Shown here: positions 9,333 through 18,272 of the stretch, in pieces
Position numbering within the stretch: position 1 is the stretch's first letter
Layout of the letters: every line of letters starts with the position of its first letter
From: G963674835 sp963674835
GTDB lineage: Bacteria > Planctomycetota > Planctomycetia > Pirellulales > Thermoguttaceae
NCBI GenBank assembly: GCA_963674835.2
Contig: CAXXKC010000003.1
Span: forward strand, 620,001 to 684,000
DNA length: 64,000 nucleotides
Direction of reading: 5' to 3'
The notes under the pieces: model-generated
Seen by the model: only the letters and a program-made list of their open reading frames with translations
Told to the model about the DNA's origin: nothing
Database searches by the model: none
Translations under genes and position numbers: made by a program

Positions 9333-9971
9333 ATGAACGCCGATGAAGCGCGACAGAGGATGGTGGAAATCCAGCGCATCATGGAAAGGGCGACGCTCTT
9401 CACGCAGTTGCCAGGAACCGCCGCGGTCGTGGGCGGCCTCATGGTGTTGGCCGGTTGTGCGGTCAGCTACGCCATGATCCGGTCCCTCGACTTCGCCCGG
9501 ATACTCGACCTCTCGATCGCCCAGCAGGTCGCCTTCTGCCTGATGTGGTTCCTGATCGGTCTGGCCGGAATCGTTCTCGAGGTCTTGCTCACCGCCCGGG
9601 CGGCGAAGCGGGCAGGCCTGGCAACCGACGTCCGATCGGCTCGGGTGGCCGCCTTCTCGCTTACACCCAGTGTCGTGGTCGCCATGGTCCTGACCGTCAA
9701 GTTCCTCATCCCCACCCAGCCTAGGGCGGAAGAAATCCAGTACATCGTTCCCGTCTGGATGATGCTCTACGGCACCGGCGTATACACCGCAGGCCTCTTC
9801 TCCGTCCAGCCGCCCCGCATGCTCGGCCTCAGCTTCCTCGCCCTGGGAATCGTGGCCCTCTTGGCATTTCCCGGCTACGGCCTGGTATGGGCCGCCGTGT
9901 CGTTCGGGCTCCTGCACATCATCTTCGGAGTCTATGTCCTCCGCAAACAACGCCAGGAACAGTCGCAATGA
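9333..9971 (+). CDS. Multi-pass membrane protein paired with a winged-helix regulator
   Basis: 212 residues with about six predicted membrane segments (for example TAAVVGGLMVLAGCAVSYAM, ALGIVALLAFPGYGLVWAAV), a charged N-terminal helix and a basic C-terminal tail. AAGGGG precedes the ATG by about 8 bases. The stop codon overlaps the start of the regulator gene (ATGA), so the two are translationally coupled. It is transcribed from the strong promoter with the palindromic operator at 9260-9305. Inference: it may sense a signal at the membrane or sequester the regulator; the sequence alone does not show which. Confidence 0.75.
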   Translation: MNADEARQRMVEIQRIMERATLFTQLPGTAAVVGGLMVLAGCAVSYAMIRSLDFARILDLSIAQQVAFCLMWFLIGLAGIVLEVLLTARAAKRAGLATDVRSARVAAFSLTPSVVVAMVLTVKFLIPTQPRAEEIQYIVPVWMMLYGTGVYTAGLFSVQPPRMLGLSFLALGIVALLAFPGYGLVWAAVSFGLLHIIFGVYVLRKQRQEQSQ

Positions 9972-10294
9972 GCGAGCCGATCAAACCCGACGAGATCGAC
10001 CCGGTCATTCACGAGCGGGTGCGTCTGTCGATCGCGGCATCGCTGGCCGCCTCGCCCGAGTTGAGCTTCAACGAGTTGAAGACCATGCTCGGCCTGACCG
10101 ACGGCAACCTCAGCGTCCACGCGCGCACGCTCGAAGACGCCGGCTATATCGTCATTCAGAAGTCCTTCCAAGGCCGCCGCCCCCTAACCACCATGCGTCT
10201 GACGCTCAAAGGTCGCCGCGCGTTTCAACGCTACCTGGGCACGCTGCGGCAGATCATCGACCAGGGCGACCAGCCCGGAAAGGACTCCTCATAA
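9968..10294 (+). CDS. Winged-helix transcriptional regulator (HTH_27/MarR-like)
   Basis: A 108-residue protein fitting the winged-helix DNA-binding domain family. There is a helix-turn-helix at about residues 32-60 (SFNELKTMLGLTDGNLSVHARTLEDAGY) and a wing with KSFQGRRPLTTMRLTLKGRRAF. Regulators of this size bind as dimers to short palindromes. The gene begins inside the stop codon of the membrane-protein gene. The two AGAACAAAGT-containing palindromes, in front of its own operon and in front of the radical SAM gene, suggest autoregulation plus control of that gene. An inverted repeat AGCCCGG/CCGGGCT spans its stop codon but is not followed directly by a T-run. Confidence 0.85.
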   Translation: MSEPIKPDEIDPVIHERVRLSIAASLAASPELSFNELKTMLGLTDGNLSVHARTLEDAGYIVIQKSFQGRRPLTTMRLTLKGRRAFQRYLGTLRQIIDQGDQPGKDSS

Positions 10295-10332
10295 CCCGGG
10301 CTCTCCTCGCCTGCCACGGTTCGCTCTTTTTT

Positions 10333-10360
10333 TTGACCATTTGCTTTACAGAACAAAGTA
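10333..10360 (+). promoter_or_regulatory. Second copy of the AGAACAAAGT operator with candidate -35 box
   Basis: TTGACC (10333-10338) follows a T8 run and is followed by GCTTTACAGAACAAAGT (10343-10359), which matches the operator at 9289-9305 at 14 of 17 positions. It also runs into the perfect palindrome AAAGTACTTT. The site ends about 20 bases before the radical SAM start codon. No convincing -10 box at 17-base spacing is visible. Confidence 0.5.
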
Positions 10361-10378
10361 CTTTACGGGAGCGATGCC

Positions 10379-11908
10379 ATGAAACGCCGACTTCTGCTCA
10401 TCCTGGCCGCCGTCCAGCGGCCGGGCGACGGACACTTCCGCCTGATCAAGTACTCCGAGTTCCCGCCCCTCAGCCTGATGACCGTCGCCGGCCTCACGCC
10501 GCAAGACCGCTGGGAGATCGTCCTCAAGGACGAGCACGTCGAGTCGTCCGACATTGCCGAAGACTTCGACCTCGTCGGAATTCAAACCTACATCTCCTCG
10601 GCGCCCCGCGCGTACGAGTTGGCCCAGCGGTGGCGCGGCCGCGGCGCGAAGGTCGTCTTGGGCGGCCTCCATCCGACCAGTTGTCCCCAGGAGGCCGCCC
10701 GCTATGCCGATGCCGTCTGCCTCGGGCCCGCCGAACCGGTCTGGCAAACCATTCTCGACGATTTCGAGCACGGCCGACTGCGCCAGTTCTACCGCGGAGC
10801 CAGCGAGGGCTCGGCCGCGCTCGTGCCGCAGCCGCGTCGCGATCTGATGAACTCCCGCGCCTACCTCATCCACCACACAATGGTCACCTCGCGCGGATGC
10901 CCCCATGCCTGCGACTTTTGCTACAAGAGCAGCTTCTGGGGCCCCCGCTACTATGAGCCTCGCCCGTTGGCCGATATCGACCGCGAACTACAGTGCGTCG
11001 ACGACGGGCTTGTCTTCTTTCTCGACGACAACCTGCTGGCCAACCAGAAGCACGCCCGGGCCCTCTTTCGTCTGCTCCGCGGCTCGGGCATCGTGTGGCA
11101 GGCCGCCGCATCGCTCGACGTCGCCCGCGACCCCGGCTATCTCGACGAGGCCTACGAGGCCGGCTGCCGTAGCCTCTTCGTAGGCTTCGAGTCGCTCTCG
11201 CCGGAAAACATGCGAGGTAACAACAAGCCCGTCAACGCGGCGACCGACTATGCCGCCGCCTGCCGACGCTTTCACGAGGCGGGCATCATGATCAACGGCA
11301 GCTTCGTCTTCGGCTTCGACTGCGACGGGCCCGACGTCTTCGAGCGAACCGTCGACTTCACCATCGCCAACAAGATCCTCACCGCCTCCTTCCATGTGCT
11401 CACGCCGCTGCCGGCCTCGCGCGTCTTCGAGCGTCTCCAGCGTGAAGGGCGACTCCTGCATCATTGCTGGGAGCGATACGACACGAACCATGCCGTCTTT
11501 CGGCCGCTGCACATGACCCCCGCCCAGCTCGAGGAGGGCCATCGGCGCGCACGGCGCCTCTTCGCCTCGTGGAGTTCCATCTTCGAGCGATCCCGCGGAC
11601 TCCCGGGCGCGTGGAAGCGCATCGCCTACAACATCGCCTGGATGCGAATCGACCCCTTATGGGTTGCCATCATCCGCTCGGGCCTGATGCCGTTCGCCAC
11701 GCGCATCTTCCAGCGCATCCTGCGCGCTCACACCCGAAACACAATCGCGCCCGTGCCCCACATCGCCCCTGCCATCGACGATGGAACCGTCCCCGTCGCG
11801 CCGGCATTCCACGCAAAACATCCCAGCACCGCGGCCCGTAACCTCACCCTCATCCCATCGCCCGCAACCAGACCCGACAGCTCCTATGAACCCCAACCGC
11901 CCCTGTAG
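10379..11908 (+). CDS. B12-binding-domain radical SAM protein
   Basis: 509 residues. The N-terminal third resembles the cobalamin-binding-type domain of class B radical SAM enzymes (KDEHVE near residue 48, VVLGGLHPTSCPQEA near residue 95). The radical SAM cluster motif is CPHACDFC (CxxxCxxC, about residues 177-184). A C-terminal DUF4070-like helical domain follows (residues 340-440). Relatives include lipid and hopanoid methylases and many unassigned enzymes, so the substrate is unknown. GGGA lies 8 bases upstream of the ATG. The last 60 or so residues are low in complexity and the stop codon lies inside a dispersed repeat (11904-11946), suggesting the tail was extended by repeat sequence. 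Confidence 0.85.
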   Translation: MKRRLLLILAAVQRPGDGHFRLIKYSEFPPLSLMTVAGLTPQDRWEIVLKDEHVESSDIAEDFDLVGIQTYISSAPRAYELAQRWRGRGAKVVLGGLHPTSCPQEAARYADAVCLGPAEPVWQTILDDFEHGRLRQFYRGASEGSAALVPQPRRDLMNSRAYLIHHTMVTSRGCPHACDFCYKSSFWGPRYYEPRPLADIDRELQCVDDGLVFFLDDNLLANQKHARALFRLLRGSGIVWQAAASLDVARDPGYLDEAYEAGCRSLFVGFESLSPENMRGNNKPVNAATDYAAACRRFHEAGIMINGSFVFGFDCDGPDVFERTVDFTIANKILTASFHVLTPLPASRVFERLQREGRLLHHCWERYDTNHAVFRPLHMTPAQLEEGHRRARRLFASWSSIFERSRGLPGAWKRIAYNIAWMRIDPLWVAIIRSGLMPFATRIFQRILRAHTRNTIAPVPHIAPAIDDGTVPVAPAFHAKHPSTAARNLTLIPSPATRPDSSYEPQPPL

Positions 11909-11946
11909 CCCAACCGCCCCCTGTAGCACAGCCGCCCCCGGCTGTG
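11904..11946 (+). repeat. CACAGCCG hairpin repeat
   Basis: A partial unit (TGTAGCCCAACCGCCCC) followed by a full unit with the perfect hairpin CACAGCCG-CCCC-CGGCTGTG (11927-11946). The same unit occurs three times in tandem at 53903-53998. The TAG of the first unit is the stop codon of the radical SAM gene. Confidence 0.75.
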
Positions 11947-11965
11947 CAAACCCCAAGAAAACCAC

Positions 11966-13555
11966 TCACTCAAACCCAAAGCTGAACAACGACGCCTTAC
12001 GAACCTGGAACTCGATCACCAACGGCTGCTTGGTCTCGGGAATCTGCTTGCCGCCGGCCCACTGGACTGCGATCGCCGTGCCGTCCGACCGGATGGGTCG
12101 GCAATCGTCAAACGTATACCCGCGCATCGGCGTCTTCCCCAACGAAAGTTGCACGCGAACCTCCCCGTCCTTGGCGTCAGCATTCAGCACCAGCGTGCGT
12201 CCCGTCTTCGGGCCGAGCGTCAGAGGGCGCGTCTTCAGGCTACCGCCGTCAGCTCCGCCATCGACCGAGAGAAACCCGTCCTTGCGCATCATGGCCACAC
12301 AGCCAAACCGGTGACCTGACTTGTGCCCCTGATCGTACGCCGAGTAGTACACGTACTGCTTGTCGCCCACGGTCATCACGTCGGTAACCCATGCCCCGGC
12401 GTGGTCCGGCGCGCCGTCCTTGTCGACCGACCGCTGCAGAAACGGCCTGCGTGTACGGTGCCACGTCTTGGCGTCGCGGCTCACGATCAACTCGGTCCAA
12501 CCGATTCCATCCGGCGGCGCATCGTCGATCAAACACGGCAAGAAGCCGATCCAGAGTCCTCCGCGCCGGATGATCGCTGCCACGCCGTAGAATTCCAGCG
12601 TGGGCGGGTCGTGCTCGTCCGCTCGCAGGACCACCTTCGCGCTGGACCAGTGGCGGAAGTCACGGCTGCGGCTCGTCCCCACGATGCGACGGCCGCACAC
12701 CGGCGGCGCGACGCCTCGTTTCACGGGAACCGTGTACTCGCCCTTTCGCGACCACATCTTGAAAAGCGCCACATACTCGCCGCTCACCGGATCGTAGAAC
12801 ACGTTGACCACGTCACTGGCGCCCGTTCCGCGATCGTTGCCCCGATCGCTCAGCTCTGCGATCGTCTCCGCCGGCGTCCAGTGCAGGCCATCCGGCGAAA
12901 ACGACACGGCGAAGCCGTCCGGCCTCGGCAATTCGCGATACACGACCGCCTTGTACCGCTCGGCCGCATTCGACGTACGAGGGTCCAGCAGTACGTCGCC
13001 GCCGATCACCTGCGGAAGCACCACGTTGTTGTGCCGATTCCCCGCCAACTCAACGAGCCCAAGGTCCGGCAAATCCCAGTGGATGCCGTCGGCACTCGTC
13101 CCGTACCCCAGATGGAACCCCAAACTCTTGTGGCTGTGAGGAACATACCACATGCGAAACCCCGAACCGTCCGCACCAGGAAGCACCGTAATCGGGCCGG
13201 TCACTTTCTCCAGCGCCGTCGGCGACTTCTCGCCCGACAGGATCGGATTCTCCGCGTACTTCGTCGGACTATGGGCCGTGAAGGTAACACCGTGGCTCTC
13301 GCCGATCAGCCCATCGTCCAGAAACAGGTGCGGGCCGCCATCCAACGGTTCGATCTCACCCGCGCCAAGACGGACCGGCATCTCGCCCGCTTCCGCACCG
13401 AGCGCCGCCGCCCGGTGCAAACAGCAAACCAACGCCGCCGCCAGCAAGACGCGCACACAGCGCCCCATTATCCGGCCCTGCGCGCGCCGTCTTCCCCATT
13501 CCCTCACACACATGCCTCGATGCGGCAACCCCGGCTGAAGAATCGATCTGGCCAT
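11966..13555 (-). CDS. Secreted glycosidase-like beta-propeller protein
   Basis: The start at 13555 has GGGGAGA about 8 bases upstream and gives 529 residues; a Met 29 codons later gives a cleaner signal peptide (VRVLLAAALVCCLHRAAALG) but a weaker ribosome site. The long frame upstream to 14122 overlaps the TatD gene and is rejected. The body has propeller motifs (FRMWYVPHSH, TSADGIHWDLPDLGLVE, SPDGLHW, SRSRDFRHWS) of the GH32/43-like group. The C-terminal 120 residues form a beta-sandwich-like domain (TGRTLVLNADAKDGEVRVQL). It is the last gene of the 8-kb minus-strand run and follows the EboB-type gene by 77 bases. It probably acts in the periplasm or at the surface on a carbohydrate. Confidence 0.8.
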   Translation of the reverse strand: MARSILQPGLPHRGMCVREWGRRRAQGRIMGRCVRVLLAAALVCCLHRAAALGAEAGEMPVRLGAGEIEPLDGGPHLFLDDGLIGESHGVTFTAHSPTKYAENPILSGEKSPTALEKVTGPITVLPGADGSGFRMWYVPHSHKSLGFHLGYGTSADGIHWDLPDLGLVELAGNRHNNVVLPQVIGGDVLLDPRTSNAAERYKAVVYRELPRPDGFAVSFSPDGLHWTPAETIAELSDRGNDRGTGASDVVNVFYDPVSGEYVALFKMWSRKGEYTVPVKRGVAPPVCGRRIVGTSRSRDFRHWSSAKVVLRADEHDPPTLEFYGVAAIIRRGGLWIGFLPCLIDDAPPDGIGWTELIVSRDAKTWHRTRRPFLQRSVDKDGAPDHAGAWVTDVMTVGDKQYVYYSAYDQGHKSGHRFGCVAMMRKDGFLSVDGGADGGSLKTRPLTLGPKTGRTLVLNADAKDGEVRVQLSLGKTPMRGYTFDDCRPIRSDGTAIAVQWAGGKQIPETKQPLVIEFQVRKASLFSFGFE

Positions 13556-13632
13556 CGCGTGTTCTCCCCGTCGATATGACTGTTCCCGCTGCGTTTCCGC
13601 TCGAATCGCACCCAGCCGAAGCGAATTCTGTC

Positions 13633-14469
13633 TCAAGTAGCCCCTTCCTCCACCGACTCCACGCGGATCGGGCGCAGGTCGAACTTCGGGTTCTGCCCCA
13701 GGAAGCGAGCCGGATTGTTGTGAAACACCTCGATCGCCTCTTGCAGCGTGTGGCCCCGACGGCGGAACTCGACGACGCACTCCTGCAGTGTGAACGGATC
13801 GCTGGGCCCCCAGTCGGCCGAGCTGTTCACCAACGTCCGTTCGCAACCATAGCACTCCAGCATGTCGACCGCCCGCTTGGGCGAGCACTTGGTGATCGGG
13901 TAGAGCGTGAAGCCGGTCCAGTACCCGGCGTCCTTCACGGCCCGAATCGTGTGCTCTTCCACGTGATCGATCCACACGCGATCCGGATTCACCGGCAGAC
14001 CCTTGAGGATCTCCAGAATCCGCCGCGTGCCGTGCGCCTTGTCGTGCAGGTGCGGCGTGTGGATGAGAATCAACTGGTCGTGCTCGATCGCCAGCTCGAC
14101 CTGGGCCTGCATGATGTCGCACTCGCTCGGCGACGACTTATGCAACCCGGTTTCACCCACGCCCAGCACCGTCGGCTTCTGGAAGAACTCCGGCATGTGC
14201 TTGAGCACCTCGCGGCTCAGTTCCGGATTCTCGGCCTCCTTCGGATTGACGGCCACCCAGCAGAAATGGCGAATGCCGTACTCGGCTGCTCGCGTCGGCT
14301 CGAACTCGCTGATCTGGCGGAAGTAGTCGACAAACGTTTCCGGATAGCGCCGGTCGAACCCGGCCCAAAACGCCGGCTCGGCCACCGCCACCACGCCCGA
14401 CATGGCCATCCGCTCGTAGTCCTGCGTCGTCCGCGCGATGCCGTGGTAATGGGGTTGGATGATTTGCAT
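13633..14469 (-). CDS. eboB: TatD-family hydrolase of the EboB type
   Basis: 278 residues of the metal-dependent TIM-barrel hydrolase family. The N-terminus PHYHGIARTTQDY and VVAVAEPAFWAG, the central GVGETGLHKSSPSE, HTPHLHDKAHGTRR and the late SSADWGPSDP match what I recall of EboB from ebo operons rather than the nuclease TatD. In cyanobacteria, ebo genes are needed to move a metabolite precursor to the periplasm. GGAGG lies 8 bases upstream of the ATG. It is preceded by a short helical protein and belongs to a same-strand run that includes UbiA-, TIM-barrel- and phosphatase-family genes. The assignment to EboB is from memory of the family; the reaction is not known. Confidence 0.75.
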   Translation of the reverse strand: MQIIQPHYHGIARTTQDYERMAMSGVVAVAEPAFWAGFDRRYPETFVDYFRQISEFEPTRAAEYGIRHFCWVAVNPKEAENPELSREVLKHMPEFFQKPTVLGVGETGLHKSSPSECDIMQAQVELAIEHDQLILIHTPHLHDKAHGTRRILEILKGLPVNPDRVWIDHVEEHTIRAVKDAGYWTGFTLYPITKCSPKRAVDMLECYGCERTLVNSSADWGPSDPFTLQECVVEFRRRGHTLQEAIEVFHNNPARFLGQNPKFDLRPIRVESVEEGAT

Positions 14470-14528
14470 GATGCAGCCTCCGCAGGCAGGGCTGGGCCGG
14501 AGAAGCCTGCCCGGCTCGTGTTCCGCAG

Positions 14529-14768
14529 TCAGTCAACGGGGTCGGAGAACAATCGCAGCAGCCGCTCGGCCCGGTCCGGCGCGGCCGTCCGATCGGCCAG
14601 CATCTCCAGCGATCGGAAGACGTTCTCCCACCGTGGATCCGCAGCAGGCCGGTTTGTCGCACCCTCGCCGGCAGCCCGATCATACCGGTCCAACGATGCC
14701 GCAATCTCCAGCAGTTGGCACCGTGTCTCCAGGAAGTACTGGTCGATGACCTCTTTGGCCGTCAGCAT
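14529..14768 (-). CDS. Short helical protein upstream of eboB
   Basis: A 79-residue, mostly helical protein without membrane segments, beginning MLTAKEVIDQYFLETRCQLL and ending in a RAERLLRLFSDPVD motif. The start has an excellent AGGAGGG about 8 bases upstream. It ends 59 bases before eboB on the same strand. Its position suggests it serves in the ebo pathway. It is far shorter than cyanobacterial EboA, and I do not claim homology. Confidence 0.7.
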   Translation of the reverse strand: MLTAKEVIDQYFLETRCQLLEIAASLDRYDRAAGEGATNRPAADPRWENVFRSLEMLADRTAAPDRAERLLRLFSDPVD

Positions 14769-14958
14769 TTCCGCCCTCCTTTCGGTCCAAGATCACTCCA
14801 TTATACGCCTGCCGCCGCTGCAGCTCCATCGGTAGGCTAACCGTCGCAGCAACTACCTCAGACCGCTTTCCTCCGCAATGGGCAAAAACACGCTTCCCCG
14901 ACCCGCCCTCCGGCACCATCCCGGCGAGCGTCTCACGTGGTCACAAGCTTCTCGGACC

Positions 14959-16890
14959 TCAATTGCCCTTCTCCGCCGGCCGGATGGTCAACGTAATCGT
15001 TGCCTCGCGCACCGGTGCAACGAAGTCGATGCCGAGTCGGATCGGGATCACCCCGTCGGGAAGATCTTCTTGGATCTTCTCCTCGTGGATCTTCACCGGC
15101 TGACCGTCCGTAGCAATTTCCACCTGCACCGCCTCCTTGCCGCGTCCCACAACGAGCGTGTTGTCACCCGATTGCTTCCAGGGCGAAAACGTCATCAGCG
15201 CCGTGCCGAACGTTTGCGGTGAACTGAACCGGACATGATCGACCACGGTCAAACTCCCCTCGCCGGCCCGCGAGAAGACGAACGTCCGCTTGAGTTCTTT
15301 CAGCTCCTTCACGCCGTAGGCGCTGCTCAGATCGAGCACCAACGTGTCAGCCTCGTCGGTAAACTCCGTCTTCAGCACCTTCCCCTGGGCGTCCCGACCC
15401 GTCTTCTGCCGTTGTCCCGCCACCAGCGGCACCGGATGTCCGAACGAGTTGAGTACGCCGCTCTTGTAACGCTCGCGGCTGAACGTCCGGGCCGTATACA
15501 CCTCCGAACCCGCATCCAGCAGGGGAGTGTCATGCCCCAGCGCCACGACAAACGAGCCCACGTCGTTGTGATTGTGGTGCTCGGCGTTGTGGCCCCCCTT
15601 CATGGCAGCGCCCAAGGCGTGTTTGGCGTCCGACGCCGGCCGGCAAATCAAAATGCCGGCATCCTCGAACCAATCGCGCGGAGGCTGCGACGCCGTCGAC
15701 GCATCAGCCGGCGGCGTCGCGCTGGCCGAGTTGGGAAACCCCATCACGCCCAGGTCCGACAACGACCGGGGCGTCGCACCTGCAAGCAGCAGATGCCCGT
15801 CTTCCAGCTTGCGAAACCCCCAGTGCAGCCGCCGGCTCAAAAACGCCATCATCTCCGGGTTTGGCCCGGAGTTGACGTGGCAATCGGCAAAGGCCGGATA
15901 GACTCCCGGAAGAATCTCCATTCGCAGACCGAAGCGAGCGATCGGACCGATGCGTTTATCTTTCAGCAGATCCACCTTGCCGCCGGTCGCCTGGTAAAGC
16001 GTTTCAGCCAGCAGCACATAATGCCCGAAGCCGTAGTTCCAATAGCCGATCCCCTCCGAGCAATATCCGTCGGCCGTGAATCCGCTGAGAAAGTACTCGA
16101 TACACTTCTCTGCCGACGCAGCGAAGAAGGCCCTCCGCTCGGGCGAGTCGATCGCGGCCAGCGCGGCTCCCGTAACGTTGGCCAAGCAAACGGCGTTCCA
16201 GTTGTTCGTCCCCACAACCCACCACATCCACGGTTCGCCCTTCTTCACACAGCCCTCGAACGGTGTAAACGTCCTGCGATCCAGTTCCTTGCGGATCAGC
16301 GCCCTTGTCTCCTCGCTGAGCTTGTTGCCTAGCCAGTAGTATGCAGTGGCCATGTCCCACGAAGTCGCCGAAGAAGCCAGGTCGATCGTAATCTCTTCTC
16401 CCTTGATGTTCCGCATACCACGGTCGTGGGCTGGCAACACCCAAGACTTTTCGGCGCACATCGCGAGGATGGTCTTTTCGATCGCCGGAAGAAATCGGCC
16501 TTTGTTCTCGATGCATTCCGCCAGCACAAACGCGGTGAATGGCGCGCGCCGCTGGCTGAGCACTTTCTGGTAGCGTGTACGATTGCCGTTGCGGGCAAAC
16601 TCCATGTACAATTCGTCGCTCGCTTCCGGCAGCGGTTCCTTCGCGTACTTCTCGGCCGCGGCAACAATGCCTTCGTAGCCGGGCGCGCGACTCACCACCT
16701 CCCAGGCGGCACGATCCGTAATCGGCCGCCCCACGCCCCGTGGCGTCGATGGCAGCATCTGAACCCACTGCTGAACTCTCGCCGGGTCCGGAAGACGCTC
16801 CTTTTCGGCCGCCGGCGCGTGCAAGGCAGCCAACAGGACCGCCATCGCGGAAAGGGAGGAACAAAGAATGCGAGCGAGAGAGGAGTGCAT
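14959..16890 (-). CDS. Heparinase II/III-like secreted polysaccharide lyase
   Basis: 643 residues with a signal peptide (SSLSAMAVLLAALHAPAA). An alpha-helical toroid domain (residues 60-400, with WNAVCLANVTGAALAAI and GYWNYGFGHYVLLAE) is followed by a beta-sandwich domain. That domain begins with the family-typical HHNHNDVGSFVVALG (about residue 435) and continues with LLDAGSEVY. The C-terminal part is beta-rich. Such enzymes cleave acidic glycans by beta-elimination in the periplasm. GGAGAG is 7 bases upstream of the ATG. It sits between the EboF-type gene and the short eboB partner, which is unusual for an ebo cluster. Substrate not predictable. Confidence 0.8.
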   Translation of the reverse strand: MHSSLARILCSSLSAMAVLLAALHAPAAEKERLPDPARVQQWVQMLPSTPRGVGRPITDRAAWEVVSRAPGYEGIVAAAEKYAKEPLPEASDELYMEFARNGNRTRYQKVLSQRRAPFTAFVLAECIENKGRFLPAIEKTILAMCAEKSWVLPAHDRGMRNIKGEEITIDLASSATSWDMATAYYWLGNKLSEETRALIRKELDRRTFTPFEGCVKKGEPWMWWVVGTNNWNAVCLANVTGAALAAIDSPERRAFFAASAEKCIEYFLSGFTADGYCSEGIGYWNYGFGHYVLLAETLYQATGGKVDLLKDKRIGPIARFGLRMEILPGVYPAFADCHVNSGPNPEMMAFLSRRLHWGFRKLEDGHLLLAGATPRSLSDLGVMGFPNSASATPPADASTASQPPRDWFEDAGILICRPASDAKHALGAAMKGGHNAEHHNHNDVGSFVVALGHDTPLLDAGSEVYTARTFSRERYKSGVLNSFGHPVPLVAGQRQKTGRDAQGKVLKTEFTDEADTLVLDLSSAYGVKELKELKRTFVFSRAGEGSLTVVDHVRFSSPQTFGTALMTFSPWKQSGDNTLVVGRGKEAVQVEIATDGQPVKIHEEKIQEDLPDGVIPIRLGIDFVAPVREATITLTIRPAEKGN

Positions 16891-16941
16891 AGGGTCTCTC
16901 CAGGTGGGTGTGGAAGGCGGGTTGTGAGCGAGGCCCGGTGC

Positions 16942-18270
16942 TTACGCGCCGGCAATTCCGAAATGCCGCATGACGGCTGTGAACACCTCGGTATCGGCGA
17001 CCGGGTCGCCGGCAAACATGGCCGGCCGGCTCGCCACCAGCACCGAGTGCTGCGTGACATCCGTCGCCGGCGCGCCGTGCGAGCCTCGCATGCGCGAGGC
17101 ATCCAGGGGAATGCTCTTCGTGGTGGGATCAATACAAAGCTCTACTGGATCGTAACCCGGCTTGCGGTGGATGTCCACCCTGCGAGCCCAATTCGGCGCT
17201 TGCTCGTCCGATACCCAGTAATAATACGCCTGCCAACTGTTCGGCTCCGAGACAAGCACCACCTCGCCGCTCCGCGCATGGTTCAGTCCGTATCGAGCCA
17301 GCCCATCGCCCACGAGCACCTCGGCGATCCCCGCCTGGCCGCGAAACAGCGCCGCCACCTGTTCCGTCACGTGCCGATCACCGTCCGCAACGAACACGTG
17401 GGAGAACTGATGATCGACCAGCGCCCACGCCCGACTCGCAACCGGATCCAGGCACTCGCCGTCGTCACCCTCGCGCACCGCCAGCAGACCGGCTTCCCGC
17501 AGAATGCGGTTGGGATACGTCACGTGGTCGACCGGCACGATCGCATACTCGCCGACCGCCAACCACAACAAGTCCTCCTCGTCGTACGCTTCGCGAAACT
17601 GCTCGCCCAGTCGGCCGACCACCCCATCCAACTCCTCGACCGCCGCATCGGCTTCGGGGCTCTCGGGGCCGCTTCGCTGCGCTGCGTAGTCCAGATGCGG
17701 CAGATAGATCACGAACAGGTTCGGTCGCCACTGCCGGGCCGCCTGAACAGCTGAATCGGCGATCCATGCGCTTGCGCGGATGTTCGCCATCGGACCCCAG
17801 AAATGCTGTAGCGGAAAATGCCCCAACGTATCTCGCAGTTGGCCGTACAGCTCGGTCGGTCGCGTGTAGCACCAGAGCGACTCGCTGCCGTCCGGGTTGT
17901 GAATCGGGGCCGGCGTGCAAACGTAATCCGCCTCGCATCCCTTGCTGTGCAGCAGGAACCACACGGCCGACGACAGACCATGCTGCGATAGCCGGTGCCA
18001 CATCTGCGGTTGCGCGATACACTGGCTTGGCGACGTCCACATCTCGATTTCGCCCCGATCGCGCCAGTAGAAGCCGTTGGCCACCACACCGTGCTCCGAC
18101 GGGAGCCGCCCCGTCGTCATATTCGCTTGCACGGGGCAGGTCACACACGGAAAACTCGGAACAAACTGGGCGATTTCACCGCCCGCCATCAATTCCCGAA
18201 GCTGCGGCATCCGCTCGACGTCTTTCTCTCGCAGACCTGGAATGAAAAGCAGCACGGCGTTCTTCGACAT
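16942..18270 (-). CDS. eboF: Alkaline-phosphatase/nucleotide-pyrophosphatase-family protein, EboF type
   Basis: 442 residues of the type I phosphodiesterase/nucleotide pyrophosphatase fold. The N-terminal metal-site strand is atypical (LLFIPGLREKD, where relatives have a Asp-Gly strand). The nucleophile region FPCVTCPVQANMTTGRLPSEHGVVANGFYWRD places Thr at the CVT motif. Later metal ligands are plausible at LPHLDYAAQ and SRMRGSHGAP. There is no signal peptide. The ATG lies 2 bases beyond the stop of the TIM-barrel gene, with GAGG 8 bases upstream inside it, so translation is coupled. The family position and the neighbours point to EboF; the substrate is unknown. Confidence 0.7.
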   Translation of the reverse strand: MSKNAVLLFIPGLREKDVERMPQLRELMAGGEIAQFVPSFPCVTCPVQANMTTGRLPSEHGVVANGFYWRDRGEIEMWTSPSQCIAQPQMWHRLSQHGLSSAVWFLLHSKGCEADYVCTPAPIHNPDGSESLWCYTRPTELYGQLRDTLGHFPLQHFWGPMANIRASAWIADSAVQAARQWRPNLFVIYLPHLDYAAQRSGPESPEADAAVEELDGVVGRLGEQFREAYDEEDLLWLAVGEYAIVPVDHVTYPNRILREAGLLAVREGDDGECLDPVASRAWALVDHQFSHVFVADGDRHVTEQVAALFRGQAGIAEVLVGDGLARYGLNHARSGEVVLVSEPNSWQAYYYWVSDEQAPNWARRVDIHRKPGYDPVELCIDPTTKSIPLDASRMRGSHGAPATDVTQHSVLVASRPAMFAGDPVADTEVFTAVMRHFGIAGA

Positions 18271-18272
18271 GA

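Noticed and set aside
13556..14122. Upstream extension of the glycosidase-like gene at 11966
   Set aside because: It would overlap eboB on the same strand in another frame; the ribosome site before 13555 explains the true start.
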